A stretch of DNA of 64,000 nt from Faecalibacter bovis (GTDB taxonomy: Bacteria > Bacteroidota > Bacteroidia > Flavobacteriales > Weeksellaceae). Position 1 is the first letter of the stretch; every line of letters starts with the position of its first letter. This document shows, one piece after another, positions 54,214-62,697 of this stretch. The stretch spans positions 846,001 through 910,000 of the forward strand of contig NZ_CP072842.1 of the NCBI RefSeq assembly GCF_017948305.1. Reading direction: 5' to 3'. A model generated the notes under the pieces. The model was not told where the DNA came from. It saw only the letters and a program-made list of their open reading frames with translations, and did no database searches. The translations under genes were made by a program, and so were the position numbers.

Positions 54214-55770
54214 TTAAGGAATTTTAATACCTGGGTAATTTCCAGGAAATACATGTCTTAGGTTAGATCCATATTTTGTATTAATAGCATCAGCAAACAT
54301 GTTAGCAACAATTGCATATCCAGTTCCTGTTAAGTGAATACCATCTAACGAAAATGCACCACCAGATACAAATGTAGTTGTATATGTGTTTCCGTAGTAT
54401 TTAATACCTTGAACTGTTGATAATTTAGCCATCTGAGAATAAACATCAACGATTGCTAAATCATACGTTCTTGATAATTCGAAAATTGCAGCATTGTATT
54501 TTGTAACTGCAGCTTCAGCTTTAGAAACTTCATTTTCAGATAAAACCCATTTATCTTCTAACGGATAAGTAACTCCAGCTACAGATAATTGTCCCGCTTG
54601 CTCTTGAGATAATCCCATTTGCATTAAAGCTTGAACTCTTTCAGTATCAACTTTTCCGATGTAATTAGATGATGGTAATACTAATTTATCTTTAGCTGTC
54701 GCTTGACGTGCTTGACCATATGTAATACCAAATAATGTAGCTTGAGCTGCTCCAATTACCGGCGTTAAAGCAGCAGTAATTTGAGGTTGTAAGTTTGGTA
54801 AATCTTTATCTTTAATTACAACTGCACTTGCTGCTGATTGAGAGAAAGTAATTTTACGCTCCGGTACTCCTAACGCATCAAACACTTGGTTTAATCCTGC
54901 ATAAGTAGCGTTCAATGTTGGAATCATTGGACCAAAAGAAGGATTTGCCGGTGAAAGTGGTGCGTGAGGCACTGTTGTGAAATATGGAACTGATGTTACC
55001 GATGGAATGTTAGCAATTACTCCTTTAGCTCCATTTGCTGTTAATGCTTGTAAAGCTGAGTTAATTGCACCTTTTACAACATTAGCGTCTGAAATATCAG
55101 ATGATCCGTAAGTTGCTGGATTCGTATTTCCTGTTTGATCAACTCCTGTTCCTCCAGCGATCGCATATCCTAACACATCATTATTTCCAATCCATAAAGA
55201 AAAGAAAGTTGGATTTTGAGCTACAGCATCAGCAATAACAGATGTTGTTGCAGTTGAAGCAAAACGAGCAAAATAAGGATTAGCTAAACCTTGTGCTAAA
55301 CCTGCTGGATTACCATATCCTGGAGCAACTAAATGATAAGATTTTGCACCTGGAACTCCCATGTTTTGGTAAGGTCCCGCACCTGAAATGTTATCTAAAG
55401 CTGTTAATCCTTGTGTAGCAAGTGGTGTTAAAGACCCGTCGATTACTTGTAATTCTAATTTCCCTGCAAAACCTGGTAAATTTGTAAATCCACCAATTTC
55501 ATCTTGCATGAATGGAGTTTTAAATTCTCCACCCCCTGCTGGTTTCATTAAACCTGCTAAAATATTTGGGTAAGAATTTGTTTGTCCTGAAATAAATAAT
55601 GCATTATCTGTGTAACCAGATGTTAAGGAGTTACCTAATGCAACGTATTTAGAAAAATCAGCTGTTCCTGATGTTACTACAAAATCCTCAACAGGATTTT
55701 CAAAATCATCATCACAACTAAATAAAGTTACAGCTAATGCAGCTAATAATATTTTGTTTAATTTTTTCAT
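54214..55770 (-). CDS. SGNH/GDSL hydrolase, surface lipoprotein
   Basis: This 518-residue lipoprotein has a signal ending TLFSC and then DDDFENPVED, close to the SDDFE-type surface-export signal described for flavobacteria. The SGNH motifs are clear: block I YVALGNSLTSGYTD, block III LWIGNNDVLGY and block V DGIHLTGTGYAI with the Asp and His of the triad. It probably hydrolyses esters of lipids outside the cell. It starts 11 bases after the FadL-type porin gene stops, so the products may form one uptake unit. Confidence 0.88.
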   Translation of the reverse strand: MKKLNKILLAALAVTLFSCDDDFENPVEDFVVTSGTADFSKYVALGNSLTSGYTDNALFISGQTNSYPNILAGLMKPAGGGEFKTPFMQDEIGGFTNLPGFAGKLELQVIDGSLTPLATQGLTALDNISGAGPYQNMGVPGAKSYHLVAPGYGNPAGLAQGLANPYFARFASTATTSVIADAVAQNPTFFSLWIGNNDVLGYAIAGGTGVDQTGNTNPATYGSSDISDANVVKGAINSALQALTANGAKGVIANIPSVTSVPYFTTVPHAPLSPANPSFGPMIPTLNATYAGLNQVFDALGVPERKITFSQSAASAVVIKDKDLPNLQPQITAALTPVIGAAQATLFGITYGQARQATAKDKLVLPSSNYIGKVDTERVQALMQMGLSQEQAGQLSVAGVTYPLEDKWVLSENEVSKAEAAVTKYNAAIFELSRTYDLAIVDVYSQMAKLSTVQGIKYYGNTYTTTFVSGGAFSLDGIHLTGTGYAIVANMFADAINTKYGSNLRHVFPGNYPGIKIP

Positions 55771-55781
55771 AATCCTGTAGT

Positions 55782-57014
55782 TTATTTGATATTATATGCT
55801 AAACCTAATCCAAAGTTGAAAGCTGTTAATTTAACATCTCCGCGGAAATCTTGGTCAACATTATAAATATAGCGTTCTTTTCCTTTTACATAACCTCCGT
55901 AAAGATCTAACATGAATCCATTTTTGAAATTAAATCCTAAACCGGCAGTAAATGCATTATTGTCAGTACTTGGAGTTTCTGATGACCAAAATTGGCTAGG
56001 AACTGGAGATTTATCGTGATAATATCCAATACGACCTTGAATCATTTCGTTGAAAGTATATTCAGCTCCAATACGATAAATTGTATTGTCCTTCCAATTT
56101 TTAACTGATACAGATTCTTGTTCGTATCCAGTTTCTGGATTTTGTAATACAATTGTTAAATCTTTATATTTTGTCCAGTTTTGCCAAGAAACCTCACCAA
56201 ATAATTCGAATTTTGGAGATAATTTATACGAAGTACCTACAACAAATTCTGATGGTAATGGTAAAGATGTTTTCCACTCAGTTGTTTGGAAAGTAGGGTT
56301 TGTTGATAAACCTGTTGGCACATTAGACCATCTTACAGCACCGTAATTAGCATTTGCTTCTGAATTTGAACGATAAGCTAATGCAACATTCCATTTTTCA
56401 GTTGGTCTGAACATAGTTCCTATGTTAAAACCTAATCCATGTGCATCTTTATCTTCTAACTCTAATCCTATATCGTTTCCAGCCACAGTTTGTATTTTAT
56501 TTAAAGTAGCAGAACCGTGAGTATATATAAATCCTGCACCGATACTAAACCAATCTGTAAATTTGTATGCAATAGTTGGTTGAATATTGAACGCTTGTAA
56601 TTCAATTTCTGTAATATTCGAACGATTTTCCCAATCGTTTGGCCAAGTTAATGAACTTCCAAAAGGAGTTGTAACACTTAACCCGATTGCTAAATCATCC
56701 GTTGGTTTATAACTTACAGCTAAATAAATAGGAGTTGATAAACCATTATCTGTAGTTGCATGATTTAAAGTTTGAGGATCTTGCCATTTTGCTTCAGATT
56801 TTACCCCAAAAACACCAGCAGCGATACTTAATTTTGCATCTACAAATGCTAAACCAGCTGGATTATAAAATGCCACACTTGCGTCTCTAGCAATGGTAGT
56901 TGAATTACCTCCTAGTGCAGCTTGTCGTACACCTTGTAATGCTACACGGTATCCTCCAGCAAAAGCTGAAGACGATAACGTAGCTAAGGCTAATGTTAAG
57001 AAAATTTTCTTCAT
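55782..57014 (-). CDS. OmpP1/FadL family outer-membrane transporter
   Basis: This 410-residue barrel has a signal peptide (MKKIFLTLALATLSSSAFAG) and the FadL-type plug start GGYRVALQGVRQAALGG, then DASVAFYNPAGLAF, which is the family signature (NPAG). FadL proteins carry long-chain fatty acids and other hydrophobic compounds across the outer membrane. The lipase gene directly downstream suggests that it takes up the released fatty acids. CAAAAATA at 57054-57061 is a possible -7 box. Confidence 0.9.
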   Translation of the reverse strand: MKKIFLTLALATLSSSAFAGGYRVALQGVRQAALGGNSTTIARDASVAFYNPAGLAFVDAKLSIAAGVFGVKSEAKWQDPQTLNHATTDNGLSTPIYLAVSYKPTDDLAIGLSVTTPFGSSLTWPNDWENRSNITEIELQAFNIQPTIAYKFTDWFSIGAGFIYTHGSATLNKIQTVAGNDIGLELEDKDAHGLGFNIGTMFRPTEKWNVALAYRSNSEANANYGAVRWSNVPTGLSTNPTFQTTEWKTSLPLPSEFVVGTSYKLSPKFELFGEVSWQNWTKYKDLTIVLQNPETGYEQESVSVKNWKDNTIYRIGAEYTFNEMIQGRIGYYHDKSPVPSQFWSSETPSTDNNAFTAGLGFNFKNGFMLDLYGGYVKGKERYIYNVDQDFRGDVKLTAFNFGLGLAYNIK

Positions 57015-57163
57015 ATTATTCTTTTGATAGTTTTTTTGTTAAATGTATATTAACAAAAATATAATAATTTATTCATAATGTTATGTTTACATAATAAAAT
57101 TTATTATGTATCTTTAAACGAATAAGTTAAGTATAACTACTTATAAAGTACTTAAAACACTAA

Positions 57164-58372
57164 TTAATGAATATTTTTTAATTTATTTGATATAATAAAC
57201 GCTTCGGACCAACAAGCTTGAAAGTTAAAACCTCCTGTAATGGCGTCTATATTTAAAACTTCTCCCGCAAAAAATAAGTTCGGAACAAGTTTAGATTCCA
57301 TTGTCTGAAAATTTACCTCCTTCAAATCAACACCACCTGCAGTTACAAACTCATCTTTAAAAGTACTTTTACCATTAATCGAGTATTCTGCAGCAGTTAA
57401 TTCTTTAGCTATTTGTTCAATTTGTTTTTTTGAAAGATCTGCGAAAACTAAATTTTCATTAATCTTACAATATTGAAGTATACTTACCCAAAATCTTTTT
57501 GGAAAGTCAAATGGATTATATTTATAAATAGATTTTTTTGCGTCTTGAGATTTTTTCGCATTTAATAAATCAATTACAAATTCTTTTGATTGTTGAATAA
57601 AATTTATTTCAACATCGAACTTGTAACCTCTTTCATTTAAAGCTAAAGCACCCCAAGCAGATAAACGCAAAATTCCAGGTCCACTAAATCCCCAATGGGT
57701 GATAAGCAATGGCCCTTCTGATTCTAATTTTTCTGATTTTATTTTAACATCAACTTGGTCGAAAGAAATCCCCATCAAGCCTTCTATACGCTTATCCTTA
57801 CAATTAAATGTAAATAAAGATGGAACTGGAGAGATTATTTTATGTCCTAAATTTTTGATGATTTTCCAGAATTTAGGTGTACTACCTGTTGTGACAACAA
57901 TATTTTCAAAGTGATGGATTCCAGAAGATGTTTCAAGTTCAAATCCATTCTCAACTTTTGTAATTGATTTTACACCATCGGAAAAATTGACTTTAACTTT
58001 ATTCTTTTCAGTTTCTTTTAGAAGACATTCAATAATTGACATTGAACTATTAGATACAGGAAAAATACGATTATCGTCCTCTATTTTCAACTCGACATTA
58101 CGCTCATCAAACCAAGCCATTGTATCGCCTGGTTGAAATTGATAAAACACACTTAATAACTCTTTTTTCCCTCTAGGATAAAATTCTACTAAATCCAAAG
58201 GATCAAAACAAGCATGCGTTACATTACATCTTCCACCTCCAGAAATACGAACTTTTTGTAAAGGCATTTGCGCTTGTTCAAAAATTACAGTCTCCTTTCC
58301 AAGCTCTTTTCCTAAGTTAGCAGCAAGAAAATATCCTGCTGCACCACCTCCTATTATCGCTATTTTTCCCAC
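57164..58372 (-). CDS. FAD-dependent oxidoreductase, YhiN/HI0933 family
   Basis: This 402-residue flavoprotein begins with the dinucleotide motif GKIAIIGGGAAGYFLAANLG and carries SGGGRCNVTHACFDP, typical of the HI0933/BaiN-type group. The C-terminal NLFFAGEVLNIDAITGGFNFQ closes the FAD site. The reaction is not established for the bulk of the family. The start is the GTG at 58372: no in-frame ATG precedes the nucleotide-binding motif. A TAACTTTG box (58377-58384, minus strand) ends 4 bases upstream, so the message may be leaderless. Confidence 0.9.
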   Translation of the reverse strand: MGKIAIIGGGAAGYFLAANLGKELGKETVIFEQAQMPLQKVRISGGGRCNVTHACFDPLDLVEFYPRGKKELLSVFYQFQPGDTMAWFDERNVELKIEDDNRIFPVSNSSMSIIECLLKETEKNKVKVNFSDGVKSITKVENGFELETSSGIHHFENIVVTTGSTPKFWKIIKNLGHKIISPVPSLFTFNCKDKRIEGLMGISFDQVDVKIKSEKLESEGPLLITHWGFSGPGILRLSAWGALALNERGYKFDVEINFIQQSKEFVIDLLNAKKSQDAKKSIYKYNPFDFPKRFWVSILQYCKINENLVFADLSKKQIEQIAKELTAAEYSINGKSTFKDEFVTAGGVDLKEVNFQTMESKLVPNLFFAGEVLNIDAITGGFNFQACWSEAFIISNKLKNIH

Positions 58373-58376
58373 GCAA

Positions 58377-58384
58377 CAAAGTTA
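58377..58384 (-). promoter_or_regulatory. -7 element 4 nt before GTG start
   Basis: The minus strand reads TAACTTTG, 4 nt before the GTG start of the flavoprotein gene. Confidence 0.5.
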
Positions 58385-58469
58385 ATCGAAAATTTTTAAA
58401 TCAAATTTTAACACAATTTTAAGCTTGGGCACAATAATTGTGGCAGAAATTAAACGTTATACTATAACT

Positions 58470-58901
58470 ATGAAGAAATTATTATTTACAGCCGTACTTG
58501 CTTTACTTTCATTAAACTTTGCAAATGCACAAGCTTATACAGGAAGTGGAGATCAAAAAGTATCAGTAGGGCTTGTTCCGTGGGGATATGGAACAGGTTT
58601 ATCAGCAATTTATGACTATGGAATTTCAGATATCATCTCCGTTGGTGGTGGTGGAGAATTCTACTTTGGTGGAAAAGAAAATCATGATGACTTTTACATC
58701 TTTGGTCGTGCTAATTTCCATCTAGGTGAAACTTTAAATATGCCTTCTAATATGGATTTATATCCAGGTATTGATATTGGATTTAATGACGGTATTGGTT
58801 TAGGAGCTCATTTAGGTTTTAGATATTTATTCAGCGATAATATTGGTGCATATATTGAAGCTGGCTCTAGAGGATCTTTAGGTGTTTTCATCAATTTATA
58901 A
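58470..58901 (+). CDS. Small outer-membrane beta-barrel protein
   Basis: This 143-residue protein has a signal peptide (MKKLLFTAVLALLSLNFANAQ, residues 1-21) and then about eight amphipathic strands (KVSVGLVPWGYGTGLSAIYD, ISVGGGGEFYFGG, GIGLGAHLGFRYLF), ending GVFINL. It resembles small Bacteroidota barrel proteins (possibly DUF6646) without known function. The ATG at 58470 is preferred to a longer frame because it starts the signal peptide. Confidence 0.75.
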   Translation: MKKLLFTAVLALLSLNFANAQAYTGSGDQKVSVGLVPWGYGTGLSAIYDYGISDIISVGGGGEFYFGGKENHDDFYIFGRANFHLGETLNMPSNMDLYPGIDIGFNDGIGLGAHLGFRYLFSDNIGAYIEAGSRGSLGVFINL

Positions 58902-58913
58902 AATTGTCAAAAT

Positions 58914-58946
58914 AAAAAAGCGAGGAATTAAATTCCTCGCTTTTTT
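58914..58946. terminator. Bidirectional terminator
   Basis: GCGAGGAATT pairs with its complement in A- and T-runs. Confidence 0.9.
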
Positions 58947-58948
58947 AT

Positions 58949-59779
58949 TTACTTCTCATGAAAAACAAATAATGGAACTTTATTCTTAGAAGCTATTTTT
59001 TTTGTGAATCCTGGTGAGAATAGTTTGTCAAAAAAACCTTTGTTTCTACTCACAACCGTTAGAACATCAATATCATGTTGCTCAATAAATTTTAAAACTT
59101 GTTCAGCTGGTTCTGGATTTTGTTCAACGACAAACTCAATAGGTTCATCTTTAAATTCCTCTTTCCATGCTGCTAAAGCTTTTTCATTGTATTTGCCGTC
59201 TTTAGAAACATGCAAACATTTTATATGCGCGCTATGTCGCATTGCAACTTCACACAAATAATATAATGCGTCCTTGTCTTTCTCTCCGAAAACAGTTGTA
59301 AAACCTAAATTTTTAATTCCTTTGAACTTCAAGTGATTTGGAATACTTAAAATAGGAACCTTTAAAGATGTAATGGCATTAATCGTATTAGAACCGAAAA
59401 TTAATTTTTCCAATCCTGTATTACCCGTAGTTCCCATCACAACAAAATCAATATTTTCTTCCATGATGGTCTCACGCATAATGTATAAAAAGTTACCTTC
59501 TTCTAAGATAAACTTCATATTAATATGACCTAAACCATTATCCTCAGCAATTTTTCGTAATTGTGGAATATTATCTTTAAAATTCTCGAACTGACCTAAT
59601 TTTACTGAATCATATACATTCTGAATTAACCCTGCGCTTAATCCACCATTTATCACAGGCAATTCATAGACATGTAAGATATATACAATAGCATCTTGAC
59701 TTTCGGCCAAACTCAAAGCGTATAAAAATGCATTGTTTGCAGTTTCCGAAAAATCTGTTGGAAATAATATCTTTCTCAT
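58949..59779 (-). CDS. Universal stress protein, tandem UspA domains
   Basis: This 276-residue cytoplasmic protein is two UspA domains in tandem. The first (1-145) keeps the ATP-binding G-2x-G-9x-G-S pattern (GTTGNTGLEKLIFGS). The second (about 150-276) lacks it in the matching place (VVSRNKGFFDKLFSPGFTKK), so only one half probably binds nucleotide. Such proteins aid survival under stress, but targets are unknown. It is monocistronic. Confidence 0.9.
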   Translation of the reverse strand: MRKILFPTDFSETANNAFLYALSLAESQDAIVYILHVYELPVINGGLSAGLIQNVYDSVKLGQFENFKDNIPQLRKIAEDNGLGHINMKFILEEGNFLYIMRETIMEENIDFVVMGTTGNTGLEKLIFGSNTINAITSLKVPILSIPNHLKFKGIKNLGFTTVFGEKDKDALYYLCEVAMRHSAHIKCLHVSKDGKYNEKALAAWKEEFKDEPIEFVVEQNPEPAEQVLKFIEQHDIDVLTVVSRNKGFFDKLFSPGFTKKIASKNKVPLFVFHEK

Positions 59780-59911
59780 AAATTAGTCATTTTGTTCTTT
59801 ATTAAATTTACGTAAATATTGTATAACTACATCAAAGTTTAAAATTTATTTTCCTTTAATACATTATTTTTAATCACAAAAAACTATCCGAATTGATTCG
59901 TTCGAAAACCT

Positions 59912-59919
59912 TAACTTTG
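59912..59919 (+). promoter_or_regulatory. -7 element of thioesterase-thiL operon
   Basis: TAACTTTG fits TAnnTTTG, 22 nt before the ATG. A TTG at 59893-59895 may be the -33 box (spacer 16 nt). Confidence 0.55.
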
Positions 59920-59941
59920 CATAATTAAATCACAACAAATA

Positions 59942-60445
59942 ATGACAAAACTTTATACAGCGAAAACCATTGTTCGTTGGTCTGATTTAGATGCTAATAG
60001 ACATTTAGCCAATGCATCTTATATGAATTTTACTAGTTATGCACGAATCGCATTTTTACGTGATTTTGGCATTACTATGGAGTCATTAGCACATCACGAG
60101 ATAGGACCTGCAGTTTTACATGAAGATTTTTCTTTCTTTAGAGAAGCCCATGAAGGCGAAGAAATCTATATCACTATAGAAATTGGTGGAATGTCGGATG
60201 ATGGGATGATTTTTAATTTCAAACAAAATTTATATCGAAAAGACGGAACACATCTTTGTTCATCCGATTTAACTGGTGTTTGGTTTTCTATGACTGATAG
60301 AAAAATGAAAATCCCACCTACTGAAATTACAGAAAAAATTAAAAAATCTTTTGAAGGGCAAGCCGTTAAAGTTTTAACGAAAATGGACTTGATGCGTTTA
60401 CCAAAACGTGCACAAAATATTGACCCTTCATTATTTAATATATAA
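59942..60445 (+). CDS. Acyl-CoA thioesterase, 4-hydroxybenzoyl-CoA thioesterase type
   Basis: This 167-residue hotdog enzyme has the 4HBT-type active-site region VRWSDLDANRHLANASYMNF, with the aspartate in SDLDANRHL, followed by HEDFSFFREAHEGEEIYITIE. It hydrolyses acyl-CoA or acyl carrier substrates; the chain is not predictable. It is the third hotdog thioesterase in the window. thiL starts 6 bases after its stop, so the pair is one operon. Confidence 0.88.
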   Translation: MTKLYTAKTIVRWSDLDANRHLANASYMNFTSYARIAFLRDFGITMESLAHHEIGPAVLHEDFSFFREAHEGEEIYITIEIGGMSDDGMIFNFKQNLYRKDGTHLCSSDLTGVWFSMTDRKMKIPPTEITEKIKKSFEGQAVKVLTKMDLMRLPKRAQNIDPSLFNI

Positions 60446-60451
60446 TAAAGA

Positions 60452-61513
60452 ATGTTAGAAGATAAAAAAATTTCAAAAACAAGTTTAGCCGAAATTGGCG
60501 AGTTTGGTTTAATTGAACAAATTAAAGAAGGATTCCCAATTCGTTTAGAAACTTCTATAAAAGGTATCGGCGACGATGCTGCTGTATTAGATTACGGAAG
60601 CGAAAAAACAGTTGTTTCTACAGATATGTTGGTTGAAGGAGTTAATTTCAACTGGTCTTACATGCCTTTGCGCCATTTAGGTTACAAAGCTGTGGTTACT
60701 GCAATTAGCGATATTTTAGCGATGAATGCTATTCCGAAACAAATTTTAGTTTCTTTAGCTTTATCAAATCGATTTACGTTAGAGGCTGTAGATGAAATTT
60801 ACAACGGAATGAAATACGCTTGTGACAAATACGAAATCGACATCGTTGGTGGTGATACAAATTCTTCTGTTAACGGATTAGTTATTAACATGACTGCGTT
60901 AGGTTCTGTAAAAGAACAAAAAATAACTTACCGTAAAGGCGATGTAAAAGAAAATGATTTATTAGTATTATCTGGTGATTTAGGTGCTGCCTTTTTAGGT
61001 TTACAAGTTTTAGAACGTGAAGCGCAAGTAACGAAAGTAAATCCTAACAATCAACCAGATTTAGAGCAATATACGTATTTAATTGAACGCCAATTAAAAC
61101 CAGAAGCACGTTTAGATATTGTTAAACTCTTAGCTGAAATGGATATTGTTCCTACAACTATGATCGATATTTCTGACGGATTATCATCTGAAGTAATACA
61201 TTTATCTAAAGAAAATAATATTGGATTTAACGTTTACGAAGAAAAAATCCCTTTAGATCCTGCAGCTATTCGTACTGCTGAAGAGTTTCAAATCAACCCT
61301 ATAACTTGTGCATTAAGCGGTGGAGAAGATTTCGAATTATTATTTACGATTAAGCAAGAAGATTTCGATAAGATTAAAGGTAATCCATATTTAACTGTAA
61401 TTGGTCACGCAACTGCAACAGGAGCAGAAAACTACTTGATCACAAAAGGTAGCGAACAAATGATTCCTTTAATTGCACAAGGTTGGGGAACTGAAGAAGA
61501 AAAAGAAGATTAG
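60452..61513 (+). CDS. thiL: Thiamine-monophosphate kinase
   Basis: This 353-residue enzyme phosphorylates thiamine monophosphate to the diphosphate coenzyme. It has the AIR-synthase-like fold with IGDDAAVLDYG, VVSTDMLVEGVNFNW, IVGGDTNSS and the C-terminal CALSGGEDFELLFT. The product serves pdhB and dxs in this same window. Length and start are typical. A hairpin follows. Confidence 0.94.
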   Translation: MLEDKKISKTSLAEIGEFGLIEQIKEGFPIRLETSIKGIGDDAAVLDYGSEKTVVSTDMLVEGVNFNWSYMPLRHLGYKAVVTAISDILAMNAIPKQILVSLALSNRFTLEAVDEIYNGMKYACDKYEIDIVGGDTNSSVNGLVINMTALGSVKEQKITYRKGDVKENDLLVLSGDLGAAFLGLQVLEREAQVTKVNPNNQPDLEQYTYLIERQLKPEARLDIVKLLAEMDIVPTTMIDISDGLSSEVIHLSKENNIGFNVYEEKIPLDPAAIRTAEEFQINPITCALSGGEDFELLFTIKQEDFDKIKGNPYLTVIGHATATGAENYLITKGSEQMIPLIAQGWGTEEEKED

Positions 61514-61549
61514 CTAAAATCTAAATAAAGTAAGAAACAATCCCTATAT

Positions 61550-61577
61550 AAAGTATTCAATAAATATTGAATACTTT
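61550..61577 (+). terminator. Hairpin after thiL
   Basis: AAAGTATTCAATA pairs with its complement around AA, followed by T-rich sequence. The T-run is interrupted. Confidence 0.65.
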
Positions 61578-61605
61578 TATATTATTCTAAAATAAAATCC
61601 ATAAA

Positions 61606-61635
61606 AAAAGCTCATCTACATGTAGATGAGCTTTT
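61606..61635 (-). terminator. Terminator of rplU-rpmA
   Basis: A perfect 30-bp palindrome (AAAAGCTCATCTACA and complement). On the minus strand it ends in a T-run. Confidence 0.9.
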
Positions 61636-61675
61636 AATATCGTTAGTGCTTACACCAATTGATATTAGCTAATAA

Positions 61676-61933
61676 TTAAGCTAATGGTTCAACTGAAACG
61701 TAAGATCTGTTGTTACGTTTTTTAGTGAAAACAACTTTACCGTCTACTAAAGCGAATAATGTGTGATCTTTACCGATACCTACATTATTACCTGGATGGT
61801 GTTGAGTACCTCTTTGACGAACAATAATGTTACCAGCGATAGCTGCTTGTCCACCAAAAATTTTAACTCCTAAACGTTTCGATTCTGATTCACGACCATT
61901 CTTCGAACTTCCGACCCCTTTCTTATGTGCCAT
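61676..61933 (-). CDS. rpmA: 50S ribosomal protein L27
   Basis: This 85-residue protein is L27, with the N-terminal [30 protein letters not shown] near the peptidyl-transferase centre and [27 protein letters not shown]. There is no cleaved N-terminal extension of the Firmicutes type. It follows rplU by 48 bases in the usual order. Confidence 0.97.
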   Translation of the reverse strand: MAHKKGVGSSKNGRESESKRLGVKIFGGQAAIAGNIIVRQRGTQHHPGNNVGIGKDHTLFALVDGKVVFTKKRNNRSYVSVEPLA

Positions 61934-61981
61934 TTCGTTTTGCTTTTAAAGTTAATAATTAAATTAAAAAGTTACCCAATC

Positions 61982-62287
61982 TTAACCGATTGAAACAACT
62001 TCAATTTTAGTGAATTGTTGACGGTGCCCGTTTGATTTTTGGTATCCTTTTCTTCTTTTCTTTTTGAAAACGATTACTTTGTCACCTTTAACGTGCTCAA
62101 CGATTTTAGCTACTACTGTAACTCCATCTATAACTGGGGCGCCGATTGTGATTGCTCCGTTGTCAGTTAATAAAACACGGTCGAATTTTACTTCGTCACC
62201 TGCTTCACCAGCTAAACGGTTAACAAACAATTGTTGGTCTTTTTCAATTTTGTATTGAAGCCCTGCTATTTCTACAATTGCGTACAT
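61982..62287 (-). CDS. rplU: 50S ribosomal protein L21
   Basis: This 101-residue protein is L21, beginning YAIVEIAGLQYKIEKDQQLFVNRL, with the basic C-terminal stretch FKKKRRKGYQKSNGHRQQ that contacts 23S rRNA. It is first in the rplU-rpmA operon. A consensus promoter lies just upstream. Confidence 0.97.
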   Translation of the reverse strand: MYAIVEIAGLQYKIEKDQQLFVNRLAGEAGDEVKFDRVLLTDNGAITIGAPVIDGVTVVAKIVEHVKGDKVIVFKKKRRKGYQKSNGHRQQFTKIEVVSIG

Positions 62288-62319
62288 AAATTAAAATTTA
62301 TTTGATATAAAATTGAGTG

Positions 62320-62349
62320 CAAATATATAACCTTTTTTTCAATTATCAA
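62320..62349 (-). promoter_or_regulatory. Promoter of rplU-rpmA
   Basis: The minus strand has TTG (62349-62347), a 19-nt spacer and TATATTTG (62327-62320), a consensus match. Confidence 0.85.
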
Positions 62350-62425
62350 CCTGAACTTATTGATTTTTATAGTAAAAGATTATGAATTATGATATTTATT
62401 GTATTTAGATTAATTAAAAATTAAA

Positions 62426-62433
62426 TAACTTTG
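62426..62433 (+). promoter_or_regulatory. -7 element of feoAB
   Basis: TAACTTTG fits TAnnTTTG, 30 nt before feoA. A weak TTTA at 62404 sits at the right distance for a -33 box. No Fur box is evident. Confidence 0.45.
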
Positions 62434-62463
62434 TCAAATCAGTATTTTTAACGAAATAAAATA

Positions 62464-62697
62464 ATGAGTAAAACATTAAAAGACTTAAAGGTAGGAGATT
62501 TAGCTATCATCAGCGGATTTACTTCTGAAGATGTCCCTGCTAAGTTATATGAAATGGGTTTTATCCCTGGAACTGAGTTACAAGTTAAGAATAAAGCTCC
62601 ATTTGGAGGTCCAATTTGTATCAGTATAATGAGTAATAAGTCGCTTTTAGCTTTACGTCAGGCTGAAGCAAGTCAAATTTTGATTGAAAAGAAATAA
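62464..62697 (+). CDS. feoA: Ferrous iron transport protein A
   Basis: This 77-residue SH3-like protein has the FeoA pattern KVGDLAIISGF, then YEMGFIPGTELQV and APFGGPICISIM. It is a small cytoplasmic partner of FeoB in ferrous iron uptake. Its stop overlaps the feoB start by one base, so the two genes are translated together. Confidence 0.93.
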   Translation: MSKTLKDLKVGDLAIISGFTSEDVPAKLYEMGFIPGTELQVKNKAPFGGPICISIMSNKSLLALRQAEASQILIEKK

